From Oceanobacillus halotolerans (lineage in GTDB: Bacteria; Bacillota; Bacilli; Bacillales; Amphibacillaceae): 36,583 bases of DNA. How positions within the stretch are numbered: the first letter of the stretch is position 1; each line of letters begins with the position of its first letter. Both the position numbers and the translations under genes were made by a program. Below are positions 1 to 9,059 of the stretch, in pieces. Where the stretch lies: the NCBI RefSeq assembly GCF_010993955.1, contig NZ_WIXL01000019.1, positions 1 through 36,583 on the forward strand. Direction: 5' to 3'. The notes under the pieces were generated by a model. It made no database searches, had not been told where the DNA came from, and saw only the letters and a list, made by a program, of their open reading frames with translations.

Positions 1-226
1 GAATAATGGCCTAGGTGAGACCCCGCAGAGCGAAAAGCTCGAGGAGGCTCATCAGCCACCCGCGGTAAAGTAGACACTGTGAAAACGTAAAGTTTGAACA
101 GATGTCGCACTTATGCCCATGGTGAAAGCGAAGTGTATTTCCGGAACGGGTAAACGCTCTAAAAATCACTTATTGCACATAATATAGATTATGCGTCGTA
201 GGAAACAACAAAGTATGTGAAGAAAT
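1..226 (+). repeat. Right part of a composite intergenic repeat (X hairpin unit with module A)
   Basis: The window opens inside a copy of the family described at 4654-5296. Bases 19-53 hold the X signature GAGACCCCGCAG...AGAGC/GCTC...GAGGAGGCTC. Module A follows at 71-118 (core GTTTGAACAGATGTCGCAC), bordered by GCGGTAAAG (62-70) and ATGGTGAAAG (119-128). An ATAAT-atag-ATTAT palindrome and CAACAAAGTATGTGAA at 203-220 match the right terminal repeat of the other copies, but the expected AAAAGAGCC end is degraded. No gene is seen in 1-347. Confidence 0.8.
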
Positions 227-283
227 CTTTTCTGGCTATTAGCATGAACAAATCCTAAGTGTTATCCTGTAGATACCGATATG

Positions 284-312
284 TTGAAATAGAAAAGTAT
301 TTACGGTATATT
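284..312 (+). promoter_or_regulatory. Sigma-A promoter of glmU
   Basis: TTGAAA (284-289), a 17-nt spacer, then TATATT (307-312) fit vegetative sigma-A. Transcription would start near 319, about 29 nt before the glmU start, downstream of the repeat. Confidence 0.65.
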
Positions 313-347
313 CGTAATGGATAATTAGAATGGAGGTAGGTTTGTTC

Positions 348-1727
348 ATGGCAAATCGATATGCTGTTATATTAGCAGCAGGACAAGGTACTCGTATGAA
401 GTCAAAACTCTATAAGGTTCTTCATCCTGTTTTAGGTCGGCCTATGGTTCAACATGTTATTGACCAACTTAAACCTACCAATTTAGATAAATTGGTTACA
501 GTTGTTGGGTTTGGCGCTGACATGGTTAAGGATCATATTGGACAAACAAGTGAGTTTGTGATTCAAGAAGAACAATTAGGAACTGGACATGCCGTATTAC
601 AAGCAGAAGAATTATTAAAAGATAAAGATGGAACGACTATTGTGGTATGTGGTGATACACCCCTTATTACAAATAATACATATCAAGCATTATTTGAACA
701 CCACGAAAAGACAGGAGCCAAAGCAACTATTTTAACTGCCCAAGCACCAGATCCAACTGGTTATGGTAGAGTAGTTCGTAATGAGCAAAAAGAAGTGGAG
801 CGGATTGTCGAACATAAAGATGCAACAGAAGAAGAGCGTGCCATTACGGAAATTAATACTGGTACATATTGCTTTGATAATAAGGCTTTATTTGAGGCAT
901 TAAAGGATGTGTCCAATGACAATGTTCAAGGCGAGTATTATTTGCCAGATGTAATTGAAATATTAAAGCAAAAACAACAAAAAGTTAGTGCTTATTTAAC
1001 CCCTACCTTTGAAGAAACATTAGGAATAAATGACCGTGTAGCGTTGGCGCAAGCAGAACAGATAATGAAAAAGCGTATCAATGAAAGGCATATGCGAAAT
1101 GGAGCAACATTGATAGATCCAGACAACACATATATTGGTCCAGATGTTACAATAGAGTCAGATGTTGTGATATATCCTGGTTCCATCATTACAGGTGAAT
1201 CGATTATTCATTCAAATGCAGAAATAGGCCCTCATACCGAGATAACAGATTGTGTTGTAGGAGAAAAAACGGTGGTCAAACAAAGTGTTGCTACGAATAG
1301 TAAAATTGGTGCACGGGTCCAAGTTGGTCCATATGCACATATTCGACCACAAGCAGCCATTGGCAATGATGCAAAAATTGGCAACTTTGTTGAAGTGAAA
1401 AAATCGGCAATAGGAAATAATAGTAAAGTCTCCCATTTAAGTTATATAGGGGATGCAGATGTTGGGAATAATGTTAATGTTGGATGTGGCACTATTACCG
1501 TAAACTATGATGGGAGACACAAGTATTTAACAACAATTGAAGATGATGCATTTATTGGATGTAATTCGAATTTGATCGCACCAGTAACGGTTGGAAAAGG
1601 TGCCTATGTTGCAGCTGGGTCTACCATTAACAAAGATGTGCCTAAAGATTCACTATCTATTGCAAGAGCAAGACAGACAAATAAAGAAGGTTATGCACAA
1701 AAATTAAAAAACAGACAAAAAGACTGA
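348..1727 (+). CDS. glmU: Bifunctional UDP-GlcNAc pyrophosphorylase / glucosamine-1-phosphate acetyltransferase
   Basis: GlmU acetylates glucosamine-1-phosphate and then uridylylates it to UDP-GlcNAc, the cytoplasmic precursor of peptidoglycan and teichoic acids. The N-terminal nucleotidyltransferase shows LAAGQGTRM (residues 9-17) and GDTPLI from residue 102. From about residue 255 there are hexapeptide repeats of a left-handed beta helix, and His363 lies in [12 protein letters not shown], where the catalytic acetyltransferase histidine is expected. An in-frame ATG at 330 exists, but the Shine-Dalgarno GGAGGT (332-337) lies between it and the ATG at 348, so 348 is chosen; this gives 459 aa, the usual size. 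prs follows after 13 nt, probably in the same transcript. Confidence 0.97.
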   Translation: MANRYAVILAAGQGTRMKSKLYKVLHPVLGRPMVQHVIDQLKPTNLDKLVTVVGFGADMVKDHIGQTSEFVIQEEQLGTGHAVLQAEELLKDKDGTTIVVCGDTPLITNNTYQALFEHHEKTGAKATILTAQAPDPTGYGRVVRNEQKEVERIVEHKDATEEERAITEINTGTYCFDNKALFEALKDVSNDNVQGEYYLPDVIEILKQKQQKVSAYLTPTFEETLGINDRVALAQAEQIMKKRINERHMRNGATLIDPDNTYIGPDVTIESDVVIYPGSIITGESIIHSNAEIGPHTEITDCVVGEKTVVKQSVATNSKIGARVQVGPYAHIRPQAAIGNDAKIGNFVEVKKSAIGNNSKVSHLSYIGDADVGNNVNVGCGTITVNYDGRHKYLTTIEDDAFIGCNSNLIAPVTVGKGAYVAAGSTINKDVPKDSLSIARARQTNKEGYAQKLKNRQKD

Positions 1728-1740
1728 CGGAGGTATAGGA

Positions 1741-2694
1741 ATGGCGTCTACATACAAAGATGGGTCATTAAAAGTTTTTTCGTTAAATTCTAATCGTGAA
1801 TTAGCAAAGGATATTGCCGATCATATTGGTGTACCTTTAGGAAAATGTACCGTTTCTTCTTTTAGTGATGGAGAAATTCAAATTAATATTGAAGAGAGTA
1901 TCCGAGGCTGTGATGTCTATGTGGTACAGTCAACCAGTACACCTGTAAATGAGCATATAATGGAATTGTTGATTATGATTGATGCACTAAAAAGAGCCTC
2001 AGCGAGATCTATTAATATTGTAATGCCGTATTATGGTTATGCCAGACAGGATCGAAAAGCAAGATCAAGAGAACCAATAACTGCAAAATTAATAGCAGAC
2101 CTGTTAGAAACTGCAGGTGCTGATCGTGTTATTACACTCGATTTACATGCTCCACAAATACAAGCATTCTTTGATATACCAATTGACCATCTACAAGGTG
2201 TTCCAATACTATCCGATTACTTTGCAACAAAAAATATTGATGATATTGTTGTGGTTTCCCCTGACCATGGTGGTGTATCACGTGCACGTAAAATGGCCGA
2301 TCGCTTGAAAGCACCAATCGGTATTATTGATAAAAGACGCCCGCGACCAAATGTAGCAGAAGTAATGAATATTGTTGGAAATATAGAAGGAAAGACAGCG
2401 ATCTTAATAGATGATATTATTGATACAGCGGGAACCATTACGTTAGCTGCAAATGCATTGGTGGAAAATGGTGCCAAGGAAGTATATGCTTGCTGTACAC
2501 ATCCAGTTTTATCAGGACCAGCTATGGAGAGAATTGAGAACTCAAAAATTAAAGAATTAGTCATTACAAACTCAATTCCGTTACCAGAAGAAAAGCGAAT
2601 TGATAAAGTAACAGAACTATCTGTAGCTCCACTAATCGGTGAAGCAATTGTACGTGTTCATGAACTACAATCTGTTAGTATCTTATTTGATTAA
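1741..2694 (+). CDS. prs: Ribose-phosphate pyrophosphokinase (PRPP synthase)
   Basis: The enzyme makes PRPP from ribose-5-phosphate and ATP, feeding purine, pyrimidine, histidine, tryptophan and NAD synthesis. It is a class I PRPP synthase: the N-terminal half carries [18 protein letters not shown], the flexible catalytic loop region, followed by the metal-binding LDLHAPQIQ. The C-terminal PRPP-binding signature is [12 protein letters not shown]. The 317-aa length equals the B. subtilis enzyme. GGAGG 7 nt upstream supports this start. It directly follows glmU and is likely co-transcribed. The substrate-related protein hprT lies further along the window. Confidence 0.97.
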   Translation: MASTYKDGSLKVFSLNSNRELAKDIADHIGVPLGKCTVSSFSDGEIQINIEESIRGCDVYVVQSTSTPVNEHIMELLIMIDALKRASARSINIVMPYYGYARQDRKARSREPITAKLIADLLETAGADRVITLDLHAPQIQAFFDIPIDHLQGVPILSDYFATKNIDDIVVVSPDHGGVSRARKMADRLKAPIGIIDKRRPRPNVAEVMNIVGNIEGKTAILIDDIIDTAGTITLAANALVENGAKEVYACCTHPVLSGPAMERIENSKIKELVITNSIPLPEEKRIDKVTELSVAPLIGEAIVRVHELQSVSILFD

Positions 2695-2719
2695 TTTTTA
2701 AAAGATTGGTTCCATCTTG

Positions 2720-2744
2720 AATAAACAACCTAGAAGACGGGTAT
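2720..2744 (+). promoter_or_regulatory. Possible sigma-B-type promoter of rplY/ctc
   Basis: GAATAA (2720-2725), 13 nt, GGGTAT (2739-2744) resembles the sigma-B pattern GTTTAA-N12-14-GGGTAT; the -10 is exact and the -35 matches at four of six positions. B. subtilis ctc is a classic sigma-B stress gene, which is the main reason to take this weak site seriously. Confidence 0.4.
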
Positions 2745-2782
2745 ACCCTATATGGAAGTATTTTCAAATTTTTGTCCAAAGG

Positions 2783-2797
2783 TAAAACCAGGTTTTA
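2783..2797. promoter_or_regulatory. 15-bp palindrome upstream of the rplY ribosome-binding site
   Basis: TAAAACC-A-GGTTTTA is a perfect palindrome ending 8 nt before the GGAGGT Shine-Dalgarno. The loop is too small for a good RNA hairpin, so a protein-binding site is more plausible; no regulator is recognised. Confidence 0.35.
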
Positions 2798-2818
2798 AAA
2801 TAATGGAGGTTGATAAAC

Positions 2819-3457
2819 ATGGCAGTAGCACTGAAAGCAAATCAGCGTAAGGATCATGCAAAATCGACAACGAGACAAATTAGAGAAAATGGACAAGTTC
2901 CCGCAGTTGTTTATGGGAAAGATAAGGAAGTAAAATCTGTAGCTGTAGATAGTATAGAATTAATTAAAACGATACGTGAAGAAGGTAGAAATGGTATTAT
3001 CTCACTGGATATTGAACAAGATAAGCCTGTGGATGTCATGCTTCACGATTATCAAATGGACCCATTAAAGGATGAACTAATCCATGCTGACTTTTATATC
3101 GTTAATATGGCAGAAGAGATGGATGTTCAAGTAGCAGTACGCGCAGAAGGGGAAGCAAAAGGTGCTAAAGATGGTGGTATCCTGCAACAACCACTGTATG
3201 AATTACAAGTACGTGCTAAACCAGGTAATATACCAGAGGAAATTACAGTGGATGTATCACAATTAGAAATTGGTGATACGATTACGGTAGGCGATTTGCC
3301 GAAAGTAGACACGTACACCGTAACAGACGAAGAAGACACTACAATTGTCACGGTGGTTCCACCAGATACTATGCAGGATGTAGAAGAGGCACCAGAAGAA
3401 GGACAAGAGCCTGAATTAGTAGAAAATACCAAGGGCGACGGTGAAGAAGAAAATTAA
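2819..3457 (+). CDS. rplY: 50S ribosomal protein L25, general stress form (Ctc)
   Basis: This L25/TL5/Ctc family protein binds 5S rRNA in the large ribosomal subunit and in Bacillus is induced by stress. The N-terminal L25 domain (about 1-95) contains RENGQVPAVVYGK and is followed by the TL5-type beta domain (to about 185) and a very acidic tail (EEAPEEGQEPELVENTKG...). A TTG at 2810 could extend the frame by three residues, but GGAGGT at 2805-2810 sits correctly for the ATG at 2819, giving 212 aa. It lies between prs and pth as in B. subtilis, where the gene is called ctc. Confidence 0.95.
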   Translation: MAVALKANQRKDHAKSTTRQIRENGQVPAVVYGKDKEVKSVAVDSIELIKTIREEGRNGIISLDIEQDKPVDVMLHDYQMDPLKDELIHADFYIVNMAEEMDVQVAVRAEGEAKGAKDGGILQQPLYELQVRAKPGNIPEEITVDVSQLEIGDTITVGDLPKVDTYTVTDEEDTTIVTVVPPDTMQDVEEAPEEGQEPELVENTKGDGEEEN

Positions 3458-3468
3458 TCAAAACGATA

Positions 3469-3523
3469 AATCCCTCCTATAAAGATCATGGAAATCGATT
3501 CTTCCCTTCTTATAGGAGGGATT
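3469..3523 (+). terminator. 14-bp perfect stem-loop between rplY and pth
   Basis: AATCCCTCCTATAA (3469-3482) pairs perfectly with TTATAGGAGGGATT (3510-3523) around a 27-nt loop. It is placed like a terminator of rplY but has no clear T run (ACTCTATTGGG follows), so an attenuator or RNA-stability element is possible. The pth ribosome-binding site lies outside it. Confidence 0.5.
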
Positions 3524-3563
3524 ACTCTATTGGGAAATATATAGCTAAAAGGAAGAAACCGAT

Positions 3564-4121
3564 ATGAAATGTATTGCTGGATTAGGAAATCCTGGGAAAA
3601 AGTATGAAAATACACGACATAATGTTGGCTTTATGGTTATTGATGAACTAGCCAAGCGGCATAATTGGCAATTAAATAAACAAAAATATAATGGCAATTA
3701 CGCAATTGAGCGCTTAAATGGAGAGAAGGTAATGGTGCTTCAACCACAAACCTATATGAATCTCTCTGGTGAAGCAGTTCGCCCATTGCTAGATTATTTT
3801 GATATCCCAGTTGAGGATGTATTAATAATTTATGATGATCTCGATCTACCCACAGGTAAAATTCGTTTGCGGCAAAAAGGTGGCCATGGAGGTCATAATG
3901 GGATTCGCTCGGTGATTGATCATCTTGGGACAAAGGATTTTAAACGAATTCGAATTGGGGTAGGTCGTCCAATCTCACAATCGATTATTGATTATGTTCT
4001 TGGGACATTTCCTAAGTCAGAAATGGATAATGTAGCCACAAGTATTCAAAAAAGTGCAGATGCATGTGAAACATGGTTAACAACTCCATTTGACCAAGTG
4101 ATGAATGAATTTAATCAATAA
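3564..4121 (+). CDS. pth: Peptidyl-tRNA hydrolase (SpoVC)
   Basis: Pth releases tRNA from peptidyl-tRNA dropped by ribosomes; in B. subtilis the gene was found as spoVC through a sporulation mutant. The family signature [18 protein letters not shown] contains Asn9 and catalytic His19; YMNLSGE and [16 protein letters not shown] (the catalytic aspartate at residue 91 or 92) and [11 protein letters not shown] follow. The 185-aa length is normal. AGGAAG 8-10 nt upstream supports the start. It stands between the stem-loop after rplY and fin. Confidence 0.97.
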   Translation: MKCIAGLGNPGKKYENTRHNVGFMVIDELAKRHNWQLNKQKYNGNYAIERLNGEKVMVLQPQTYMNLSGEAVRPLLDYFDIPVEDVLIIYDDLDLPTGKIRLRQKGGHGGHNGIRSVIDHLGTKDFKRIRIGVGRPISQSIIDYVLGTFPKSEMDNVATSIQKSADACETWLTTPFDQVMNEFNQ

Positions 4122-4167
4122 TAAAATCATAGGATTACTAGTAAGGGTATTGTTCCACAATGCTTAC

Positions 4168-4196
4168 GTATAATTTTTTACTTTTCGGATAAACTT
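4168..4196 (+). promoter_or_regulatory. Possible sigma-F promoter of fin
   Basis: GTATA (4168-4172), 14 nt, then GGATAAACTT (4187-4196) resembles the forespore sigma-F pattern GYWTA-N15/16-GGNRANAMTW with one -10 mismatch and a slightly short spacer. Fin is a known sigma-F target in B. subtilis. Confidence 0.35.
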
Positions 4197-4229
4197 TATG
4201 GTACCGAGTTTATTCGAGGGGGTTTTAGT

Positions 4230-4460
4230 ATGTCTATTGTCTATGAATGTAGGCATTGTGGGCATGTGATTGGTGAGTTGGAAGAACAAGTTGTCGATAC
4301 ACAAGCACTAGGATGGGACGAATTAACAGTAGAAGAGCGAAAAGAAATGATTCACTACCAATCAAATGGGGATGTTCGCATTCATTCAATTTGCGAAAAT
4401 TGTGAAGAATCCCTGGGACATCACCCAGAATACCATGAATTAGATTTTTTTATACAATGA
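4230..4460 (+). CDS. fin: Anti-sigma-F factor Fin
   Basis: Fin (formerly YabK) is a small forespore protein that inhibits sigma-F RNA polymerase and helps the switch to sigma-G. The 76-aa product has the family layout: an N-terminal CRHC zinc knuckle (Cys7, Cys10) and a second knuckle CENC followed by a His-rich stretch (GHHPEYHE). Its length equals the B. subtilis protein and it sits in the same place between pth and mfd. GAGGGGG 7 nt upstream of the ATG is a good ribosome-binding site. Confidence 0.93.
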   Translation: MSIVYECRHCGHVIGELEEQVVDTQALGWDELTVEERKEMIHYQSNGDVRIHSICENCEESLGHHPEYHELDFFIQ

Positions 4461-4484
4461 AAGGATAAAGAACGCTACATTTGT

Positions 4485-4523
4485 GTAAAAAGCTTTGGTT
4501 TTATAAGGCCAAGGCATTTTTAC
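4485..4523 (+). terminator. Probable terminator of fin
   Basis: GTAAAAAGCTTTGG (4485-4498) pairs with CCAAGGCATTTTTAC (4509-4523) with a single bulge and a T run in the right arm, 25 nt after the fin stop. Confidence 0.7.
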
Positions 4524-4591
4524 GCTTAAACCATATAGGCTACATAAACCTATATCGGTGAAAAAGGTGCTTTCTGCATGTTAGGAAAGTA

Positions 4592-4635
4592 TAAAATTTT
4601 AGCTCAGAAGTGGATTCGACGTGGCTAAAATTTTA
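4592..4635. repeat. 12-bp perfect inverted repeat
   Basis: TAAAATTTTAGC (4592-4603) is the exact reverse complement of GCTAAAATTTTA (4624-4635), with a 20-nt loop. It ends 10 nt before the direct repeat of the large element. A smaller hairpin ATATAGG/CCTATAT lies at about 4531-4552. Function unknown; a second terminator is possible. Confidence 0.6.
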
Positions 4636-4645
4636 ATGTTCCAAT

Positions 4646-4653
4646 TATAAGAA
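4646..4653 (+). repeat. Left target-site duplication TATAAGAA
   Basis: TATAAGAA here is repeated exactly at 5297-5304, immediately outside both ends of the 643-bp element. Confidence 0.8.
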
Positions 4654-4732
4654 GGCTGTTTTATAAAAGATTGTTGCTTTCTAGTAAGAAACGTCATGCA
4701 TATAAGATATATTATGCGCAGTAAATTAAACC

Positions 4733-4920
4733 GTTGATTTCCACTTCGGACAGTCGCTTTCACTAGGGGCATAAGTGCGACATCTGTTCAAACTATTCGT
4801 TTTCACAGTGTCTTTTTTACCGCGGGGGAGTGGTGGCCTCCTCGTGCAAACGCCCTGTGGGGTCTCACCGATCTTATACTTCCCGCAGGAGTCTACGTGT
4901 ATTTCCTACGCTAGTGATGT
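4733..4920 (-). repeat. X hairpin unit with module A
   Basis: On the minus strand it reads TAGGAAATACACGTAGACTCC...GAGACCCCACAGGGCG...GAGGAGGCC...CCCCCGCGG, module A (complement of about 4762-4817), then GCGACTGTCCGAAGTGG. Unlike most other copies its two ends (GGAAATACAC and GCGACTGTCC) do not pair, as if it were a recombinant of two X types. Confidence 0.75.
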
Positions 4921-5005
4921 GTTTTTTTGTTCTATATCATTATTAATGATAATCCGTTGTTATGGAGCTATGGTCAGCTAAATATTTGTTGTGAAACTAT
5001 TCTAA

Positions 5006-5188
5006 GCAGCGGAAAATGCGAGACTCCTACGGGAAAAGGAACAGTCTGAAGACCCCACAGCGAGCGTACTTTGCTCGCGAGGAGGCTGAAGCGTTCCCCG
5101 AGGGAAAGAAAACACTGTGAAAACGACCGTTGGGAGTTTGAACAGATGTTGCCCTTGTGCCCATGGTAAAGCGAGTGTTTTCCGCTGC
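5006..5188 (+). repeat. X hairpin unit with module A
   Basis: Terminal stem GCAGCGGAAAA (5006-5016) / TTTTCCGCTGC (5178-5188); middle stem GGAAC (5038-5042) / GTTCC (5093-5097); loop stem CGAGCG (5061-5066) / GCTCGC (5073-5078). Module A occupies about 5109-5163. Confidence 0.8.
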
Positions 5189-5296
5189 GGTGGTTGACCA
5201 CTCATCCTATAAATGGTGATATAGATGCATGTCAAATTTCCTGCGTATAATATAGATTATGCGTAGTAGAAAACAACAAAGTATGTGAAAAGAGCC

Positions 5297-5304
5297 TATA
5301 AGAA
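5297..5304 (+). repeat. Right target-site duplication TATAAGAA
   Basis: Exact copy of 4646-4653, directly after the GAGCC end of the element. Confidence 0.8.
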
Positions 5305-5347
5305 AAACGAACACATTCGCTTAAGACGAGTGAATGCTAGTTTTTCT
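5301..5347. repeat. Short hairpin repeat (module F) just upstream of mfd
   Basis: AGAAAAAC...TTCGCT...AGTGAA...GTTTTTCT folds into one hairpin. A second copy is at 26027-26068. The left arm overlaps the target-site duplication, so the large element may have inserted at the edge of this repeat. Confidence 0.65.
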
Positions 5348-5368
5348 AAAATAGTCGGGGGTTTAAGC

Positions 5369-8300
5369 ATGAAAGGGATTAACGATTATTTACAATCAAG
5401 AGAAGATATAGAATCGATTATAAGCGGTGTCTCTAGCGGATTGAACGAGCAGTTAGTGGCCGGTATATCTGGTTCTGCAAGAAGTTTACTTGTATCAGCT
5501 CTCCATCAATCTATTAATAAACCAGTATTATTAGTGACACATCAACTTTTGCAAGCACAACAGCTTTATGATGACCTAGCAGGACTTGTAGGTGATGAAC
5601 ATGTACATCTTTATCCTGTGAATGAACTTATAGCCTCAGAAGTGGCAATTGCTAGTCCAGAGCTTAAAAGCCAGCGGATAGAGGCATTAACAGAATGGAC
5701 CCGTAAAACATCTGGGATTTTAATTGCTCCAATAGCTGCTCTTAAACGGATCTTGCCTCCTCCAGCTTATTGGAACAAGTATCAATTGCATTTTAATTTA
5801 GGTGAGACAATTGAAGTGGATACCTTTCTAAATGCATTGATTGATATGGGATATGATCGAGCAGGCATGGTCAATACACCTGGTGAGTTTAGTCAGCGTG
5901 GTGGAATTATTGATATTTATCCAGTTACAGAAGCGCACCCAATACGTATAGAACTATTTGATGATGAAATAGATTCTATACGCTATTTTGATGCCGAAAC
6001 ACAACGATCCTTAGAAAAAATGCAAGAAATAATAGTAGGTCCTGCTACTGAATTGTTAGTAACGGATGAAGATGTAATGAGAAGTGCGGAACGATTAGAA
6101 GCAAGTTTAGCAAATTCACTTAAAAAATTAAAAACCAACGAACAAAAGGAAGTGTTACTAGAAGCAGTAGAGCCTGACATAGAACGGCTTAAGAATCTAG
6201 AACATTTTCAAGAAATGTATAAATATATTGGGTTTTTCTATGAAAATCCTGCTAGTTTATTAGATTATTTACCAGCATCAGGCCTTGTCATTATCGATGA
6301 AATGAGTAGAATTCAAGAAACGGCTACGAATTTGGATAAAGAAGAAGCAGAATGGTTTAGCAGTATGCTAGAAGCGCATAAAGTAGTCCGAGATAGTAAA
6401 TTTTCATTTGATTGGAATTCCATATGGGATCACATGAAGCATCAACGGCTTTATATGTCTGTCTTTTTACGTCATATTCCAAACACACAACCACAAAACA
6501 TCGTAAACCTTTCTTCACGAGCAATGCAGGAATTCCATGGTCAGATGCATTTATTTAAAAATGAACTTTCAAGATGGGATAAAGGTGATTTTTCTGTTGT
6601 TATTTTTGCACCAAATGAGAAGCGCGCAGATAAGATTCATTCTATCTTAATGGATTATGATATTGAAGCATCCATTATGAAAGAACTGGTATTACCCGTA
6701 AAAAGGCCAGCTATTGTGATTGGTGATGTTAGTAGTGGGATTGAACTACCGATGCATAAATTAGTTCTCATTACGGAGCGGGAGTTATTTAAAAAGCAGA
6801 CGAAACGTCCACGTAAAAAACAAAAAATATCCAATGCAGAACGAATTAAAAACTATCAAGAGTTAAAAGTGGGAGATTATGTCGTTCATACGAATCATGG
6901 TATTGGTAAATATATTGGAATTGAAACGCTAGAAGTCAATAATTTGCATAAAGATTATATGCTAATTCGTTATTCTGGTGATGATAAACTATATGTTCCG
7001 ATTGACCAAATTGACTTAGTACAAAAATATGTTGCTGCAGAAGGTAAAGAGCCAAAGTTATATAAATTAGGTGGCAGTGAGTGGAAGAAAGTAAAACGAA
7101 AGGTACAATCCTCTGTAGAAGATATTGCCGATGATTTGATTAAACTTTATGCTGAACGGGAAGCGCGAAAAGGATATGCCTTCTCACCTGATTCTGAAAT
7201 GCAACGTGAGTTTGAGGCATCCTTCCCTTACCAAGAAACAGAAGATCAATTACGATGTATTACAGAAATTAAAGAAGATATGGAAAAACAAAGGCCAATG
7301 GATCGCCTGCTTTGTGGAGATGTTGGTTATGGAAAGACAGAGGTTGCCATTCGTGCAGCATTTAAAGCAATTGCCGATGGAAAACAGGTAGCTATTTTAG
7401 TACCTACCACCATTTTAGCCCAACAACATTACGAAACCATTATGGAACGCTTTCAAGACCATGCCATTAATATCGGTATGTTAAGTAGATTCCGTACACC
7501 AAAACAGCAAAAAAATACAATTGATGGATTACGAAAAGGAACGGTTGATGTGGTGATTGGTACCCATCGACTGATATCAAAGGATGTTCATTATAAGGAC
7601 TTAGGGTTACTCATTGTTGATGAAGAACAACGCTTTGGGGTAAAACATAAAGAGAAAATTAAACAATTAAAAACGAATATTGATGTATTAACGTTAACTG
7701 CAACGCCAATTCCACGTACATTGCACATGTCGATGTTAGGTGTTCGAGATTTATCGGTGATTGAAACGCCACCAGAAAATCGGTTTCCTATTCAAACATA
7801 TGTACTAGAATATAATCCAGTACTGATCCGTGAAGCGATTGAGCGAGAAATGGCACGTGGAGGTCAAGTATTTTTCTTATATAATCGAGTCGAAAACATT
7901 GATAAAATGGCCCGCGATATTGGGATGCTAGTAGATGATGCAAAAGTAGCTATTGCACATGGACAGATGAATGAAACTGAGCTGGAAAATGTCATGTTTG
8001 GTTTTTTAGAAGGAGAATTTGATGTTTTAGTCAGTACGACTATTATTGAGACTGGGGTCGATATCCCTAATGTTAATACATTAATTGTGTATGATGCGGA
8101 TCGAATGGGATTAAGTCAGTTATACCAGTTACGTGGTCGTGTTGGACGTTCCAATCGCGTCGCATACGCTTACTTTACGTATCAAAAAGATAAAGTTTTA
8201 ACAGAAGTTGCCGAAAAACGCCTTCAAGCAATTAAAGAATTTACCGAGTTAGGATCTGGTTTTAAAATTGCCATGCGCGACTTATCTATCCGTGGTGCTG

Positions 8301-8896
8301 GAAACTTATTAGGCGCACAGCAACATGGGTTTATTGACTCTGTTGGGTTTGACATGTATTCGCAAATGTTAAAAGATGCAATTGATGCTAGAAAGGCTGG
8401 AAAGGAAATAGAAGATATACAGCCGTTTGAACCAGAATTATCTTTATCCATTGACGCCTATATTCCAGATACGTACATTACAGATGAAAAGCAAAAAATT
8501 GATATGTATAAATCCTTCCAGACAATCGAATCCAAAGAAGATATGGAAGATCTGCGTGATACGTTAATTGATCGATTTGGGGATTATCCAGAAGAAGTCG
8601 AACATTTATTTACCGTTTCGTCTTTAAAATATATTGCCAAACGAGAACGTGTAGCGTTTATCAACGAAAAAAGTAGGAAAAAATTAGAACTCCTTGTAGA
8701 TGAAAATCGTAGTCAACAAATTGATGGTGCTAAATTATTTGAACTTGCCAATTCTTATGGACGAGGTGTTCAATTAGGAACAGAAAATAATCAATTAAAA
8801 GTTATTTTCCAATGGGATCAAGAAACGTTTCCTAAGCGGTATAAACTAGTGGAGTCATTTATGGATAAACTGTCTAGTGTCAATCGTGATAATTAG
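5369..8896 (+). CDS. mfd: Transcription-repair coupling factor
   Basis: Mfd is an ATP-dependent translocase that removes RNA polymerase stalled at DNA damage and recruits UvrA. Domain order: UvrB-homology region (about 1-330), RNA-polymerase-interacting Tudor/CarD-like domain near residues 490-570 ([16 protein letters not shown]), RecG-like motor with Walker [10 protein letters not shown] near residue 650, the DEEQRFG box near 751, [12 protein letters not shown], and motif [11 protein letters not shown]; the C-terminal TRCF domain follows. The frame is open upstream to a GTG at 5285, but that extension translates repeat DNA. The ATG at 5369 after GGGGG gives 1175 aa, matching the family size and an N-terminus of the B. 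subtilis type. Confidence 0.96.
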   Translation: MKGINDYLQSREDIESIISGVSSGLNEQLVAGISGSARSLLVSALHQSINKPVLLVTHQLLQAQQLYDDLAGLVGDEHVHLYPVNELIASEVAIASPELKSQRIEALTEWTRKTSGILIAPIAALKRILPPPAYWNKYQLHFNLGETIEVDTFLNALIDMGYDRAGMVNTPGEFSQRGGIIDIYPVTEAHPIRIELFDDEIDSIRYFDAETQRSLEKMQEIIVGPATELLVTDEDVMRSAERLEASLANSLKKLKTNEQKEVLLEAVEPDIERLKNLEHFQEMYKYIGFFYENPASLLDYLPASGLVIIDEMSRIQETATNLDKEEAEWFSSMLEAHKVVRDSKFSFDWNSIWDHMKHQRLYMSVFLRHIPNTQPQNIVNLSSRAMQEFHGQMHLFKNELSRWDKGDFSVVIFAPNEKRADKIHSILMDYDIEASIMKELVLPVKRPAIVIGDVSSGIELPMHKLVLITERELFKKQTKRPRKKQKISNAERIKNYQELKVGDYVVHTNHGIGKYIGIETLEVNNLHKDYMLIRYSGDDKLYVPIDQIDLVQKYVAAEGKEPKLYKLGGSEWKKVKRKVQSSVEDIADDLIKLYAEREARKGYAFSPDSEMQREFEASFPYQETEDQLRCITEIKEDMEKQRPMDRLLCGDVGYGKTEVAIRAAFKAIADGKQVAILVPTTILAQQHYETIMERFQDHAINIGMLSRFRTPKQQKNTIDGLRKGTVDVVIGTHRLISKDVHYKDLGLLIVDEEQRFGVKHKEKIKQLKTNIDVLTLTATPIPRTLHMSMLGVRDLSVIETPPENRFPIQTYVLEYNPVLIREAIEREMARGGQVFFLYNRVENIDKMARDIGMLVDDAKVAIAHGQMNETELENVMFGFLEGEFDVLVSTTIIETGVDIPNVNTLIVYDADRMGLSQLYQLRGRVGRSNRVAYAYFTYQKDKVLTEVAEKRLQAIKEFTELGSGFKIAMRDLSIRGAGNLLGAQQHGFIDSVGFDMYSQMLKDAIDARKAGKEIEDIQPFEPELSLSIDAYIPDTYITDEKQKIDMYKSFQTIESKEDMEDLRDTLIDRFGDYPEEVEHLFTVSSLKYIAKRERVAFINEKSRKKLELLVDENRSQQIDGAKLFELANSYGRGVQLGTENNQLKVIFQWDQETFPKRYKLVESFMDKLSSVNRDN

Positions 8897-8912
8897 AAAA
8901 TTTTTGTTGTAT

Positions 8913-8941
8913 GTATAGTTCTTACCAAATGATCCATACTA
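8913..8941 (+). promoter_or_regulatory. Sigma-G promoter of spoVT
   Basis: GTATA (8913-8917), 17 nt, CATACTA (8935-8941) matches the forespore sigma-G consensus GHATR-N17/18-CATNHTA at every position. Transcription would start near 8948 and include the leader ORF at 9021. Confidence 0.75.
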
Positions 8942-9020
8942 AAAACCACAACTGGTCACTTTTACACATGATAAGAGGCCTGTCTAACTTTTTATCCATG
9001 ACGTAAAAAGGAGATCAGGA

Positions 9021-9059
9021 ATGAATCATCAAAAGAAAGTGAGGGCTTCATACAAATGA
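9021..9059 (+). CDS. Possible 12-codon leader peptide overlapping the spoVT start
   Basis: ATG at 9021 follows a strong AAAAGGAG (9006-9013) at suitable distance and encodes MNHQKKVRASYK. Its TGA (9057-9059) overlaps the spoVT ATG (9056-9058) as ATGA, the classic arrangement for translational coupling. spoVT itself has only a weak GTGAGG upstream, so ribosomes may reach it mainly through this leader. No homolog can be asserted; the case rests on the ribosome-binding site and overlap. Confidence 0.45.
   Translation: MNHQKKVRASYK

Larger units (their letters stand above)
4654..5296 (+). mobile_element. 643-bp non-autonomous composite element with terminal inverted repeats
   Basis: The best preserved large repeat of the window. 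It begins GGCTGTTTTATAAAAG and ends GTATGTGAAAAGAGCC; the two ends align as imperfect inverted repeats for roughly 60 bp (shared blocks GGCTSTTTT, TTGTTG, TTTCTA, TATATTAT, CGCAG). It is flanked by TATAAGAA on both sides. Inside are an X unit on the minus strand, an AT-rich centre (about 4921-5000) and an X unit on the plus strand, each carrying a module A. There is no transposase and no convincing gene. The layout resembles a MITE. It and its flanks fill the 908 bp between fin and mfd. Confidence 0.8.

Noticed and set aside
4775-5235. Short frames of 68-77 codons on both strands between fin and mfd
   Set aside because: They lie wholly inside the composite repeat. The one at 4775 opens with the same residues (MRHLFKL) as the one at 9804, since both translate module A. 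No ribosome-binding sites and no protein-like composition.
5222-5251. Outward promoter of mfd in the right terminal repeat (TATAAT at 5246)
   Set aside because: The -10 is perfect, but the -35 at suitable distance (TAGATG) is very poor; TATAAT is part of the repeat palindrome.
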